Source: Mercurialis annua (taxonomy: Eukaryota > Streptophyta > Magnoliopsida > Malpighiales > Euphorbiaceae). Taken from it: 64,000 nt of DNA. Below, piece after piece: positions 10,699 to 24,100 of the stretch. The DNA is taken from the NCBI RefSeq assembly GCF_937616625.2, contig NC_065576.1, positions 32,514,628 to 32,578,627 on the forward strand, read 5' to 3'. The notes under the pieces are model-generated. The model did not search any database. It was not told where the DNA came from and was given only the letters and a program-made list of their open reading frames with translations. The position numbers and the translations under genes were made by a program. Within the stretch, counting starts at the first letter, position 1. Each line of letters opens with the position of its first letter.

Positions 10699-11183
10699 AA
10701 TCTCTTTAAGAGGAGTGCACCCGTATGCCTATGTATATATATATATATGCCTACATGTCATGCATATATCGTATCTTTAGTATAGTATTCGAGTTTGAGA
10801 TCTTCTTGTCTAAACCGACCCTTTATGTATCACGCCCATATAATATCCATTATCCTTAAGTTATTGAATCGATTTGCACGAGTTCATATCTATGAAAACT
10901 CAAACAAGAGTTTTCCTTCAAGTTTAATGTATTTTACGAGTATTTTGTATGTAATTTAATCAAGTATTTTGTTATTTAGATTGTTATAAAATGTAGTATT
11001 AAAATAATCGGCTCGGAATTTACTACTGAATTAAAAAAATGTACCTTTACATTGAATGTTTATATCTTAGGATCTAAGATATAGTTTATATAGGGAAGTA
11101 TATGCTAAAACAAAATTAAGTAAAATGTAAAAAGATTCAAAATACGTATTAGTAGCCGAACTGGTGTTGTATTATATATATAT
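10699..11183. other. 3' flank of the peptide ORF, AT-rich, no gene seen
   Basis: Contains a (TA)n run at about 10733-10747 and AT-rich text that may include the 3' UTR and poly(A) signals. Nothing else is recognised before the copia LTR. Confidence 0.5.
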
Positions 11184-11671
11184 TGTTAGATTTTGGATTG
11201 TAATAATATGCATACGTATTTATAGATATATATAAACATGTAGACGTACATGTATTATAGTTAATAATCATATACATATTGTTGTCATAAAGTTTAGAGG
11301 ACCCAATTGAGATGTTATAATCTAATTTAGGGTCAAAGTCATCTAAAATAAAGTGCGGGGATTAATTTATATGTGTAGAATTCTTGAGGTGTAAATTACT
11401 AATTAATAATGGGCTTATTAGTAATTTATACGATTAGTTATTTACGAAAGGGTGTGGTCCCTAATTGATGTGTCTATTGGGTTTGTTTAAATAGGCTTCC
11501 CATTTGCCATTTAGACATATGCAAAAAAACTATAACACAATCAATTAGAAGATCAATCCCCCGACTCTTGTTCTTCTTCAAAATTTCAATCATGGATTCA
11601 GGTATGTTCCGCATTTAATATTCTCAAATAATTTTCTAAACAAGTACTTAAATTATAAAGTTTTTCTAACA
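11184..11671 (+). repeat. 5' LTR of copia element E
   Basis: 488 bp, TGTTAGATTTTGG...TTTTTCTAACA. It contains a start codon (11592-11594) followed by a consensus splice donor at 11602 (see the leader intron entry). Confidence 0.92.
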
Positions 11672-12589
11672 ATTGGTATCAGAGCCAATCGTGTTTAGAA
11701 TTGTTTGTGTTCTTGATTAATGATTATATTATATAAATTTATTGATGATTAATATTTTATATAATCATTTATGAATTCATGATTTATGAATGATCCATAA
11801 TTATATTCAATTTTCATTTAATTGATTATGAAAATTGAATTTAATTTAATTGATACGGTTTTGCATGATATGGTTCAAATTAATAATTTGAGTTATACTT
11901 TGTTAAAGTTTTTCGGACAGAAAATTAAAATGTTTTGGACAGAAGTTGCATACTTATACTGTTTGACTCACCCATGCGAAAAGATGTGACCCATGCAAAC
12001 AGATATGAAGTTTATGGTTAAAAGAAATTTCAAACTAATTTTTTAAGAGAGTCTCTCGGTTAGCGCGCCCATTTGGTGCGTTTGGCAGGCCAAAACTAAT
12101 TATATTGATCGGAAGTCCAATTTGATTCTTTGCATTTTTGTTATGTTAGTACATTCGGCATCGTACAACACTGTTTCATGGTTTAAAAATCAATTTGATG
12201 CTTTGACTTTTGTTATATTATTATACTGCTTTTAAAGTCGGTTTTTTTTAATTGAGTCAGAAATAATTACAGTTTTATCCAAATTTTTTTTTTATTCAGA
12301 CTCATTTTTTTTGGGGTACATTTATATATTACTATATTAGTAATATTTTCGACTATAGTACCATATTTTAAAAAATTTAGTAATTAATTACAATGATATT
12401 AAATTATATATACTTAATATTTTACTTGAATTTATTTTAACGGTATAATCACCAAAGTGATTTCCGCCGTTCAATTATTTTCTATTGTGAATTATTAAGT
12501 GGTGTATGCCTACACATATAATTAATCACAATTTGGTATTTATTATGTTGTGAGCTCATTATTTTGTTTATGCATTGTTCTCTTTACAG
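11592..12589 (+). other. Leader exon in the LTR and a candidate 988-bp intron of element E
   Basis: The LTR holds a 10-nt coding leader beginning at an ATG (11592) and ending CAG, then GTATGTTCC, a good donor (intron from 11602). A polypyrimidine tract and TTTACAG end at 12589. Downstream, translation continues in phase into a copia gag N-terminus (ADFVNAFSVTA, then IPMLSGSNFK). The unspliced leader between the LTR and 12590 has no long ORF. This supports a gag start that needs splicing out of the LTR. In the 3' LTR the donor GT is changed to TT. Splicing is inferred from signals only. Confidence 0.55.
11674..11686 (+). other. Primer-binding site of element E (initiator tRNA-Met type)
   Basis: TGGTATCAGAGCC sits two bases after the LTR end. 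This is the usual plant copia site complementary to the 3' end of initiator methionine tRNA. Confidence 0.9.
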
Positions 12590-13798
12590 CTGATTTTGTT
12601 AATGCTTTTTCGGTTACTGCCACAATTAATAGCATTCCGATGCTTAGTGGTAGTAATTTTAAAACTTGAAAAATAAAGTGACTATGGTATTGGGATGTAT
12701 GGATTTAGACCTCGCATTGAGAGAGCCAGTCCTACACCTCTTATGGATCTAAGTTCTTCTGATGAACTGAAGAAATTTGAGAGGTGGGATCACTCTAACC
12801 GCGTAAGTCTAATGATTATGAAAAATACCATCCCGGAGACTTTTCTGGACACCATGTCTGAGGAAATTGATGCTAAAAAGTTTCTTGATACCCTTGAAGA
12901 GCGTTTTGCTAAAAGCGATAAGGCAGATACAAGTGCATCTTTAAGAAAGCTTGTATCTATGAGGTATAAGGGTAACGGAAGCATAAGAGAGTATATCTTG
13001 GAAATGTTTCATCTTTCAGGAAAATTAAAGACACTAAAAATCGAGATTTCGGAAGACTTGCTCGTTCATTTAGTGTTGATATCACTTCCTCCCCAATTTG
13101 GACAGTTTGAGGTGAGCTATAATTGTCAAAAGGGTAAATGGACATTTAATGAGCTTATCTCTCACTTGGTGCCAGAGGAAGAGAGGATGAAACAATTTAA
13201 GACTGAAAGTGCTCATTTTGTATCAACCTCCTCTAGTCGTGGTAAAAAGAGAAAAGGAAAAGAGATTGCGGTGTCTGGACCACAAAAGAAGCAAAAGGGA
13301 TCGTCAGTTGGACATCAAGAAAAGAAGTGCTTCTTTTGTAAAGACCCTTCTCATATGAAGAAAGATTGTGCTAAATACCACACTTGGCGTGTGAAGAAAG
13401 GTACGTCTTTCGCTCTTGTTTGTACTGAGGTTAATTTGGTTTCAGTACCAAGATATACTTGGTGGTTGGATTCTGGTGCTACAACTCACATAAGTATATC
13501 TATGCAGGGTTGCCTGAACTACCGAAGACCTAGTGATGATGAGAAATACATCTATATGGGCGCTGGAAATCCGGTTGAAGTTTTAGGCATAGGGACTTTT
13601 CGGTTGTTGTTAAGTACTGGTTTTTATTTAGAATTAAATAACACATTTATTATACCGTCATTTAGACGTAATTTGATTTCAATTACTGTTTTGGACAAAG
13701 AAAGATTTTTTTGTTCATCTGGAAATGGAATGTGTAATGTTTATTTTAATTCTATGCTTGTTGGAACTAGTACTCTATCTAATCACGACAACCTTTAA
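12590..13798 (+). pseudogene. gag and protease of copia element E
   Basis: Gag N-terminal text begins at the proposed splice acceptor (12590). Two frameshifts follow, one near 12668 within the SNFK-W region and one near 12714. From 12695 the frame is open for 367 codons to TAA at 13796. Visible are a UBN2-type gag (FERWDHSNR, DTLEERFAKS, LVSMRYKGNGSIREYI), a basic linker and a zinc knuckle CFFCKDPSHMKKDC (residues about 212-225). The aspartic protease motif WWLDSGATTH (residues about 256-265) is intact. The TAA falls inside the protease-integrase linker. The same frame continues beyond it, so a single base change stopped a once continuous polyprotein. Confidence 0.8.
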
Positions 13799-16696
13799 TT
13801 ACTTGATACGATAAATTTGTATAATGAGTCCCATAATGTTGAAACCAAAGGCACTAAACGCAAATTCTCAAATGAGAACTCTTTCACATTATGGCATAAG
13901 CGTTTGGGTCATATCTCTAAAAAGAGAATTGATAGGCTTGTGTGAGAAGGAATTCTTGAAAAACTTGATGAATCAAATAATAAATTTTGTGTTGAGTGTA
14001 TAAAAGGGAAAATTACAAACAAAAAAAGAATAGGAGCTGAGAGAGTTAAAGATGTCTTACAACTGATACATACGGATATTTGTGGGCCATTTCCTACAGC
14101 TTCATGGAATGGTCAACAATACTTTATCACGTTCATTGATGACTATTCTCGATATGGTTACCTATACTTAATTCATGAGAAGTCACATGCATTGGACGTT
14201 TTTAAGTCTTTCAAGGCTGAAGTTGAAAATCAACTTGGTAAGACTATTAAGGCCATTAGATCTGATCGTGGTGGTGAATACTATGGTCGAAATGATGGAT
14301 CAGGTGAACAACGTCCAGGTCCATTTGCTCGTTTCCTCGATGAGTGCGGGATTGTCCCTCAATACACCATGCCAGGTAGTCCAAACATGAATGGTGTAGC
14401 AGAGAGACGGAATAGAACCCTTAAGGATATGGTAAGAAGTATGATTTCTCGTACAACCTTACCTCACTCATTATGGGGAGATGCAATAAAGACCGCAGCT
14501 TACATCCTTAATAGAGTTCCTACAAAGGCTACAAACAAAACCCCATATGAGTTATGGACATGTAAGAAACCAGTCTTAAAGCATTTACGTGTTTGGGGTT
14601 GTCCAGCAGAAGCAAGGCCTTATAGGCCAAATGAAAAGAAGTTGGATGCAAGAACTGTTAGTAGTTATTTTGTAGGATACTCTGAAAGATCGCGGGGATT
14701 TAAGTTCTATGATCCCAAAACAAGAACATTTTTTGAGACGGGGAATGCCCGGTTCTTTGAGGATATTGAATTTGGAGGGGAAAATAAGAGTAATGTATTT
14801 GTATTTGAAGAGGATTCCATTAATATTCCTTTTCCTAAGGTTGTTGTTGATAATGATCAAGTGTTAATACCTAACATTATTCAACAACAACATCAAGTTC
14901 AAATACATGACAATACGGAATATCCTCTTCATGAAGATCAACCTGAACATCAACAGGTTGTTCATGAGTATCATGAGAATCAAATTCAACAACCTCAAAT
15001 TCATGAAGAACCAGTGCCTTTAAGAAGATCCACTAGAGAAAGGAGAAGTGCAATTTCGGATGATTATCTTGTATTTCTCTCAGAGAATGAAGAACATTTT
15101 GACTTAGTGGGAGATGATCCACTCACCTTCCATGAAGCACTAAAAAGTTCTAATTCTCTAAAATGGATCAATGCTATGAGTGAGGAAATGCAATCTATGA
15201 AAGACAATGACGTTTGGGATCTTGTTCCATTGCCTGAAGGTGTGAAACAAATTGGTTGTAAATGGATTTTTAAAACCAAAAGGGATTCACAAGGCAATAT
15301 AGAGAGATATAAGGCTCGTCTTGTCGCTAAAGGATTTACTCAAAAAGAAGGCATTGATTATAAAGAGACTTTCTCTCCGGTTTCATCGAAAGACTCTTTT
15401 AGGATAATCATGGCACTTGTGGCACATTTTGATCTTGAGCTTTATCAAATGGATGTAAAAACAGCTTTTCTCAATGGAGACATTGAGGAAACAATTTACA
15501 TGAAGCAACCAGAAGGGTTAGCTACTACAGAGCAAACTAACCAATTAGTTTGTAAACTAAAGAAATCCATTTACGGTCTCAAGCAAGCTTCTCGTCAATG
15601 GTACTTAAAATTTCATAAGGTTGTTCTATCATTTGGTTTTGAAGTAAACCTTTTTGAAGATTGCGTGTACCATAAGTTCAGTGGGAGTAGATTTATTTTT
15701 TTGGTGTTATATGTGGATGACATTTTGCTCGCAGGTAGTGATATAGAACTTCTTCGTGAAACCAAGAAATTTCTTTCGAAGCATTTTGAAATGAAAGATC
15801 TTGGCGAGGCTTCTTTTGTATTGGGGATCCAAATTCACCGTGACCGTTCACGAGGAATTTTAGGATTATCACAAAAGAGCTATATTGAGAAAGTTCTACA
15901 ACGTTTTGGCATGCAAAACTGCAGACCACATGATACCCCTGTATCCAAAGGAGATAAGTTCAGTCTCAAACAGTGTCCGAGAAATGAATTAGAGTCCAAG
16001 TTTATGGAAGGTATTCCTTATGCATCAGCGGTAGGGAGTTTGATGTACGCGCAGGTCTGTACTCGTCCTGATCTCGCGTTCATTGTTGGAATGCTTGGTA
16101 GATACCAAAGCAATCCGGGAAGAGAACATTGGGTTGCAGCCAAAAGAGTTTTCAGATATTTACAAAATACTAAGGATCATATGTTCACATATGCGAAATC
16201 GGATAAACTTGAGATCATTGGGTTTTCTGATTCTGATTTTGCTGGATGCCAAGATAGTCAGAAATCAACATCCGGTTATGTATTTTCATTAGCCGGTGGA
16301 GCTATTTCTTGGAAAAGTGCCAAGCAGAAACTTGCTACATCTTCAAATATGGAAGCTGAATTTGTTGCTTGTTACGAAGCATCCAATCATGCTATATGGT
16401 TCCGTAACTTCATTACGGGACTGCGAGTGGTCAACGGTGTCGAAAGACTACTCAACCTGCATTGTGACAATAGAGCAGTAGTCCTGTATTCAAATAACAA
16501 CAGGAGTTCTTCTAAATCTAAACATATAGACATTAAGTTTCTTGTTGTGAAGGAAAGAGTTCAGAGTGGTTATATTTATATTCAGTTTATAGGAACAAAC
16601 TCCATGCTTGCGGATCCGCTCACTAAAGCATTAGCCCGTACAACTTTTCATGAGCATATTGCACGTATGGGTGTTGTCACATTTGATAGTATTTGA
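13799..16696 (+). pseudogene. Integrase, reverse transcriptase and RNase H of copia element E
   Basis: In frame with gag. A TGA at 13943 interrupts the integrase zinc-finger region (LWHKRLGHISKKR before it, CVECIKGK after it). Downstream the frame is open to 16696. Integrase core residues are visible: D in HTDICGPF, D in [11 protein letters not shown] and E in [59 protein letters not shown], and the catalytic YVDD at 15710-15721. RNase [46 protein letters not shown] and [14 protein letters not shown]. All catalytic residues appear kept in the last 834 codons. Only the two stops and the gag frameshifts disable the copy. Confidence 0.85.
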
Positions 16697-17123
16697 TTTT
16701 GTGGGAGTTTGTTTTGTATTTTATGATTTATACAGTATTTGATGTCATGACATTATTTAGTCTTCATAATAAACTATTTGGTTTTATAGTTTCTACAGTT
16801 CACTCTGAATTTTAATCTCATTTGGTTAAGGTAGGACCAATTGGAAATAGATATATGTATTGTATCATATATAATTTCCATGCTACACATCCACACTTGA
16901 TTAATGTCATTTAGTTAAGTTGATACACGAGATTATTGTGGGTTTAGTTGCAATCAAGACAACGACTGCCTCTTTGGTCCTTGTGTTAATAAAACTAATG
17001 GACGTGATTGGTTTAGATGACATATTTGTTTATTATTGTGCACATTATATTATTATAACGATGTGTATATGATTGAGGGATTCTATAGTATGAATACATA
17101 TTTATGCAATCCAAGTGGGAGAT

Positions 17124-17611
17124 TGTTAGATTTTGGATTGTAATAATATGCATACGTATTTATAGATACATATAAACATGTAGACGTACATGTATTATAG
17201 TTAATAATCATATACATATTGTTGTCATAAAGTTTAGAGGACCCAATTGAGATGTTATAATCTAATTTAGGGTCAAAGTCATCTAAAATAAAGTGCGGGG
17301 ATTAATTTATATGTGTAAAATTCCTGAGGTGTAAATTACTAATTAATAATGGGCTTATTAGTAATTTACACGATTAGTTATTTACGAAAGGGTGTGGTCC
17401 CTAATTGATGTGTCTATTGGGTTTGTTTAAATAGGCTTCCCATTTGCCATTTAGACATATGCAAAAAAACTATAACACAATCAATTAGAAGATCAATTCC
17501 CCTACTCTTGTTCTTCTTCAAAATTTCAATCATGGATTCAGTTATGTTCCGCATTTAGTATTCTCAAACAATCTTCTAAACAAGTACTTAAATTATAAAG
17601 TTTTTCTAACA
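17124..17611 (+). repeat. 3' LTR of copia element E
   Basis: Same 488-bp length as the 5' LTR with about 10 substitutions, mostly transitions. One, G to T near 17542, removes the splice donor that the 5' LTR has at 11602. Target duplication TATAT follows at 17612. Confidence 0.92.
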
Positions 17612-17822
17612 TATATATGTAAAACAAGTATCTTGTTTTATTAAGCTGATCATCATGTCAATTAACACAGAGTTTATCAATAACAATGAAGTAGTTTTGA
17701 TGTTGCTTCAATTAAAGGCCTCCATGGGGTTGGGCTGCACCTTGATTTTCAGTTACTTGGGCATGTTTCATTAAGAGCTTCTTACATAAACACTTGTTTT
17801 TTAACATTTGTTTCTTTTTAGA

Positions 17823-18500
17823 GGAAATTACACCATTTACCAAAAAAAAATGAAAATAATTACAAAAGTATATGTTGACTTTTTTCATTTACAAAAATAT
17901 TAATAATATTTATAAAAGTACAAAAAAATAAAAAATAATATCAAACATACGGTGTATACTGTGGGTATAATATTAGTATACTAATAAACTAACATTATAT
18001 CAACATTGTACCAAAATTATACCAACATTATACATACTGAGATTTTATTAATATTAAATAAAAATTTACCAAAATTACATCAAATCGTATACTGAAAATT
18101 AAATTAATAATATACCAAAATTATACCATCAGTATACCAAGAGTATACAAATTTTCTAGTTCATTACCAACTATAGTGAAAAATACACATAAAAAAAAAA
18201 TACATGTTATCAACTAGAAAATATATATAAAAATTTATAATCAATATATCAAAAATATACTGAAATTATACCAATAATAAACCAAATATTATTTTTAAAT
18301 TATCTGATTTGTAGTTTTAATATTCCAAAATTATACCATAATTATACCGACATTATACAAATCGTACTTTTGTAATTAATTTTCATTTTTTGATACTTTT
18401 GTAATTAATTTTAAATCAGTCGTATTTTTGTAAATATAAAAAGATTACAGGTACTTTTGTAAATATTTTTAAAATTTTAGGTATTTTTGTCATCGTCCCT
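17823..18500. repeat. AT-rich foldback (MITE-like) repeat with internal ATACCAAAATT units
   Basis: The left arm ACCAAAAAAAAATGAAAATA, continuing into ATTACAAAAGTA (about 17834-17870), is the inverted complement of TACTTTTGTAATTAATTTTC followed by ATTTTTTG (about 18368-18396). Similar TACTTTTGTAATTA and TATTTTTGTAAAT text repeats to about 18490. The interior is full of imperfect ATACCAAAATTATACCA units. No ORF. It could be a decayed MITE or a local satellite-like expansion; no clear target duplication was found. Confidence 0.4.
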
Positions 18501-20238
18501 TCTTTTTATACGCCGCATAAAAATTAGTAGCAATTATACTCTTTTCCTCCTTCACTTTAAACACTTATACGCTTCTTTGACAAAGTAATAAATATGAGTT
18601 ATAATTTCTAAAAGTCAAACTCCACCTGTACACATAAGAGAAGATAACATATTTTTTTTTATATTGTTATTATTACAATAAAGATATTTAGTTTTTAAAT
18701 TAAGATTTAAAAAAAAAAGATACTTGTTTATTTTTTAGTATTTAATTTTTTATATATATGTGAACACTTGTCCTATATTCCAACTTTTTCTATTTTAGAT
18801 TTCATCATTATTTTATTAAATTAATAAAGCACAAAATTAAATAAAATTATATTGTCTTTAATTTTTAAAAGAGATTTTTTTTAATATGATTTTTTATTTT
18901 TTTATTTATTGATCTTTAATTGCTTTTTGCTAGGTTTCTCGTTGCTGGTGTCGTTCTCCATAAACTATTGTAGTCACTTTTTTTCTTGTGTATCTTTTCA
19001 CATAAGAAAAGTCTAATTATAAGCATCAATTACAAATATTTTTTTTATACCTCTCTTCTTCTTTTTTTCTTTTCAAAAATTAATAGAGAATTTATTCAAA
19101 AATATTAATCATTACATAATGCTACAATTAAGGATGTTAAAAATAACAAGGAGCTCATTTAACAACATAATGTTAGATTATGACAATGTCATTTAACATT
19201 GGTTTTTTTGTATAGATAGAAGTGCAATGTATGATAGTAATTAAGAGAAAGATTTGTATAAACATGATTTCTGAACCAATGTAATGTAATTATCTACCTC
19301 ATTTAATTTTAATTTTTTTAAAGTGCAGAGAAGCTATAACACTCATCAATTTATCATTCAAATGCAATTATATATAATGTTACTTGGTAATAGTAACCAG
19401 TAAAATAGAGTAAATAATATTTCATAAAATAAGCAATGAATAGAAATTACAAAACAACTAACGAGCAATCAATGGTACTAAAATAGCAACTAATGGGCAA
19501 CCAACGAGTATCAAAAGCCAACGAGCACCAAAAGAGTAATTTATGAGTAACCAACGAATAAAAAAAAGCAACCAACTTCCAATAGAATAAAAAATAGATT
19601 AGTGAACAAAAATTCAGTATTAAATATAAAATTTAATTTCAGATTATTCGCCTCACTTAAAATTAAAATAATCAAATGTTTTTCTCATTATCAACTATTG
19701 AACAATAAAAAATAAAGTGCAACTAAATTTAATGCAATTGTTTTTTAAGAATTACATCCTATACATTGTTATTTTTGAAATATATTATAATTTTAATTAT
19801 AATTTGCCTAATATTTTTATTTATAACATTGATTTGGCACAAAAAATATTTATTAAATCACAGATAAAAATTTAAAAGATAAAAAAGACTAACTAAAGAG
19901 AGTAAACTATCTTAAATGAAAAATGTCTATATATACATAATAAATTATAAAATGTTGATAATTAAAAATAATATTATAATGTTTTAAATAAAAAAATAAT
20001 AATTATAATTGGTCTATATAAAATGTGTGCATGTTTATGGAGTATGTGGAATCCATCTATTTTCACAGTCACAAATATAAGTTATAACATTGGACCCATG
20101 CAAGGTTTATTTGACCAACTTTCAAGAGGTGCACCTAGGTAATGTATGACCCAGCACAGAAGAAATAAAATGGCATATCTTTGCAAACACAGTTTTAAAA
20201 AAGGAGCACGCTTGTAAATCTAAAAGCTAATAGAGTAC
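18501..20238. other. AT-rich intergenic DNA, no gene seen
   Basis: Long A/T homopolymers with no supported ORF. A degenerate short repeat based on CAACGAGCA/CCAACGAG occurs at about 19458-19570. Confidence 0.6.
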
Positions 20239-20715
20239 TGTTTGCCTGAAAATAATCCGGACTTGAATTTTTGAATTTATAATTGGGATCGGTTTGAGAT
20301 TTGATATTTTAACGAACCTATGTAGATATTCACAAGACTTCTTTAGTTAAAAACACTTAACCACGTGATTTAAATAGTAATAATCTGGGAGTTATAAACT
20401 CAGACGAGATTAATACTGAAAACTACTCCTAAATTAAAACAATCCGGAGATTGCGAGATAAAAAGCACTGGCTTGGTTTTTTGATTGACTGATTTGTTGA
20501 TACATAAATAATGAAGCTCTGAGCTATTTATAGCTCCCACAAAATCAAGATTCCTAATTTAACTAGAACTAATATTCCTAAAGAGAAATACTCCTAATGA
20601 GTTGCAAACTCCTAATGAAGCAAAGACTAATCTAAAAAAGGCTTTTATTGGGCTCAACTCCCTTGATAAGCTCATCTAACGTCCTGACCTATATCCTTTT
20701 GGGCCGATGTAAACA
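20239..20715 (-). repeat. 3' LTR of element G
   Basis: On the minus strand a tract TTGGGGGCAT precedes TGTTTACATCGGCCC. The LTR ends at TGTTTGCC (plus 20239), giving TGTTT...AAACA ends, 477 bp. A minus-strand TATAAATAG lies at about 20523-20531. Confidence 0.65.
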
Positions 20716-21122
20716 ATGCCCCCAACAAGCCTGAATCACTTATTTTGGGCTTGTTCCCCTTTTAGGCCCATCCCTGATGTTTCTTGGTCCCGTAGCACGG
20801 CTCAATCTTTATGTATCCGGATTAAAGGGGTGCACATCTATTGACTGTTCGGTACCCCTTTACATGCCACGTCACCACTAGCTGTCTACTACGATGCCAC
20901 ATCTTAACACCATAAACCCTTCGGCTTCCTCCGGTTTTGCACTTTTAAGAAAAATACCGTCTCATTTGTTCACTTACCTACTTTCTCTGCAATCATCAAG
21001 CTTTTCTCTCTCTTCAGCAATTTCAAGCTCTCTGTAAAACTCCTCCTGGTAAGCACTCGCCCTCCTAATCTTGGTCGTTCCTTCTTTTATTCGCCTAACC
21101 TGGGCGATTCATTTCAGGTATC

Positions 21123-24100
21123 ATGGCTGCTCCCAACAACAACCTCGCTGAACAAGTAACTGCCAAGATTGACGAGGTCCGATCCAACGTGCCGAACACA
21201 GAATTCAAGGTAATTACTAATGCAGGTGATAACCAAATATGCGTCGGTCCCATTGTTACCTCCCCGAGTCATTTGTGCGATCTAGCCTCTCCTTTTCATG
21301 AAGCTGCTCCTCCTAGATTCTCCTTGCCCCACCAATCGTCTGTCTGGGTCGGCACCACCTTCAGAAACTGGCCGATTGAACATACTGGTTCTCCAAATGG
21401 GTAATCAGATTGACACCGCACTTCCGCCGATCATGGATTGACACTGCATTTATGACCTCATTGAACCATGCAAGGCGAGCCGACCGATAGCCAAACCCTA
21501 CATCATGGGTGCATCACTATTTTGGTCGAGTGCCATAAACTGCTTTTGTTTCAAATCTGGGCCGATAACCGTTACCTTGCTCGACCTGGCGCTCATGCTC
21601 AACATTCCCATCAACGGTGATCGTATAAACCCAAACCTTCGTGCCGATGCCCCAAAGTTCAATTTAACCAAGGCGCAAAAAAGCTACGGTCCTTTTGTGA
21701 AACTGTTTATGGGCGAAGAACCCTATAAACCTGACCCCAAAGAGCACATCGCCTTCATGGCGTTTTTCATCGCCAAATACGTGCTATGTATCTCCTCCTT
21801 CTAGTGACTGAAGATTGTTTCCTATTGGCCACAACACTCGCCAACGGACGCCGATGCAACTTAGGCGAGTTTATCTTGGCACACCTATATCGTTCCCTGG
21901 GCGATATTGCTCCTCTAAAGGATCCAAGAGTTTTTAAGTGCTCAGGGGGTCCCCTCTGGATTGTTCAATTATGGCTCGCCATGTATTTCCCTGAGCTTTT
22001 TAAGGTCGGTCCACCCATCAAGGCCGAACTATGCGGTTTCCAATTGATATAGGCAGGGACCCGTCTTCCACATATGCCTGATGTTCTCCAAGTTTTCAAC
22101 AACCATGCCATCAGATCGCCTGAACTGATGTGCCCTGCTCTGCAACTTGTTTATCCACCGTCTTGGTTACTTGCGGGATGGGATGTTGAAGACATGGAAG
22201 AAGCCATACAAGCTGATCCAAGACTGAAACTCGGCGGCCCTTACTGGGGAATCGCCCTTAAATCAAGGAACTTAATAGCTGGGGTTGATTATGACCGTAG
22301 CGGAGTTGAACCCTACTGTCCGAATTACGTGTCCCGAATTTGGTTTCTGCCAAGGCCTTCCCTGTCCTTTATTGATCGCCTTCAATAATCGCGGGACCCA
22401 TAGAACTTCCATAGAGAATTACACCGAACTTCAATACAACATTCGCCTAAACAAAGCTTACCTTCCTCCTTTGTCCGAGCTATCTCGCCTGATTGTCACT
22501 CCTTCCTGTACTCCGGAATTCACCAACTGGTGGACCTTCATCGTCCAAACCTCCTTTGACCTGTCACCTAAAGAAATTCTTTCGCTTCATAATTTTGATT
22601 ACCTCCTTTCAACAGAAAACCTACTCACGCCGATTTATTTCTTTTGCAGGCTCCGAAACGCCAAACTTTCACAGGTATTATTGGTTATCACTTTGAAATT
22701 TCTCGCTTTGAACGCTTTTATAAATTTAAATTCGACCCTTTAGATCGCCCAGGCATGAACCTTAAAATGCAACAACATAGGAGAATAGCTCGACAAAATT
22801 TCTATGCAAAATGGGATTAAATTTGGGAGGAAAAATATAACCACCTGCCCTATCAACTCTTTTTAGAAAAAGTTCGTTCGAAATTCAAGTATAAGTCACC
22901 AATTGTCCCTAAACGTAATATGACCACGATCAGACCTATTAAAAAACTAAAGAAAAATAAGTCTAAAAAATCTAAGGTAGATTTAACTGATCTGGGTGTA
23001 ACCTATTCTGGCATCCGATGTCCACCTGACGAAGAAGCTATAAATGAACTGGTGCGCATCGGTTACCAGAAAATTCCAGGTATGGGCGATCATTTATTAT
23101 TTCAACTTTTTAGACTTTTTACATCCTAACTTCTTGTCTTTTATATATCAGTCGGCCTTCCTCATTTCGAAAAAGAGGACAACTGGGACAATGACGACGA
23201 GGAAGAGAACCCGGCGGCCAAAAAAGGAAAAAAGAAGAGGGCTGCCAAGGCACCTTTAAAAGAGGCGAAGGCTAAAAAAGGGCGATCAGACCCGAAAGGG
23301 AGACCTGGGAAGAAAGAACATGAGCTACAAGGTTCGGTTATGTTCAATCCATCTCCTGCAGCAACGCCCTCCCCAAGCCGCCATTCTTCATCAAAGGGAG
23401 ATACCCATACTGGGGGCGATACCCAGAACATGGGCGATTCTCAAGATGCCGAAGGGGAAGACAATAATCAAGGCTCCCTGGCGACTAGCTCTCAAACTCC
23501 CAATGTTTCAGAGATCTTGAGGAGGATGGAAACCCCCGCTTTGTTGTCGCCCTTAGCCTCTGACTATCTTAATCTCGGAACCGACAAGACCCAATCCCAA
23601 ACTTCCAAGGTATGTTCTTCGCATTTTCTTTTTAGAACATTTTGCCTAGCAGCTAATTTTCTATTGCGGGCAAACCTGGCAGATTACAGTTTCTCCGACT
23701 CCTGCGGATGATGTAGTGGCTAAGGCAGCAGCCTTCTTGGACTTGGATAGCGAGAACGAAGACCTCATTCCCATCTCTGAAGCCGAGCACGTGACTGAGG
23801 CGATCGGTTATGTCCCTAACTTAGAAGATCATCTCGACGTGATGGCGCAAATGAAGAACGAGGGCATATAGCTATTCAAATCGCCCGAAAGCGTCGAAAA
23901 ACTCAAGAAGGCGGCAACAGCTCTGGCCGATGCTCCGGCTGAAATACTGAATGGTAAAGCTCGCTCTGCTGTGACGAAGCTCTCGGCTTCTATTCAAGCC
24001 TTTCAGAGAATGTATGATGATTCGGTCTCTACTCAAACCGAACACGACGAGCTGACTCGCCAGGAGCGTGAAGCAAGGGAGAAGCTGGATTACCTCAAGG

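Larger units (their letters stand above)
11184..17611 (+). mobile_element. Complete Ty1/copia LTR retrotransposon (element E, 6.4 kb)
   Basis: Two 488-bp LTRs (11184-11671, 17124-17611) with TGTTA...TAACA ends are flanked by the target duplication TATAT (11179-11183 and 17612-17616). A primer-binding site and a polypurine tract (AAGTGGGAGA, about 17113-17122) are in place. Domain order is gag, protease, integrase, RT, RNase H, the copia order. The LTRs differ at about 10 of 488 positions by eye, about 2%. At commonly used plant LTR rates that suggests under roughly one million years. The polyprotein has two early frameshifts and two in-frame stops, so the copy is not autonomous now. Confidence 0.9.

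Noticed and set aside
10553..10780. Second ORF overlapping the secreted-peptide ORF
   Set aside because: Out of frame, no signal peptide, and it runs into the TA microsatellite.
19456..19570. CRISPR-like array of CCAACGAGCA units
   Set aside because: Spacing and unit are irregular, and this is plant nuclear DNA; treated as a degenerate short repeat.
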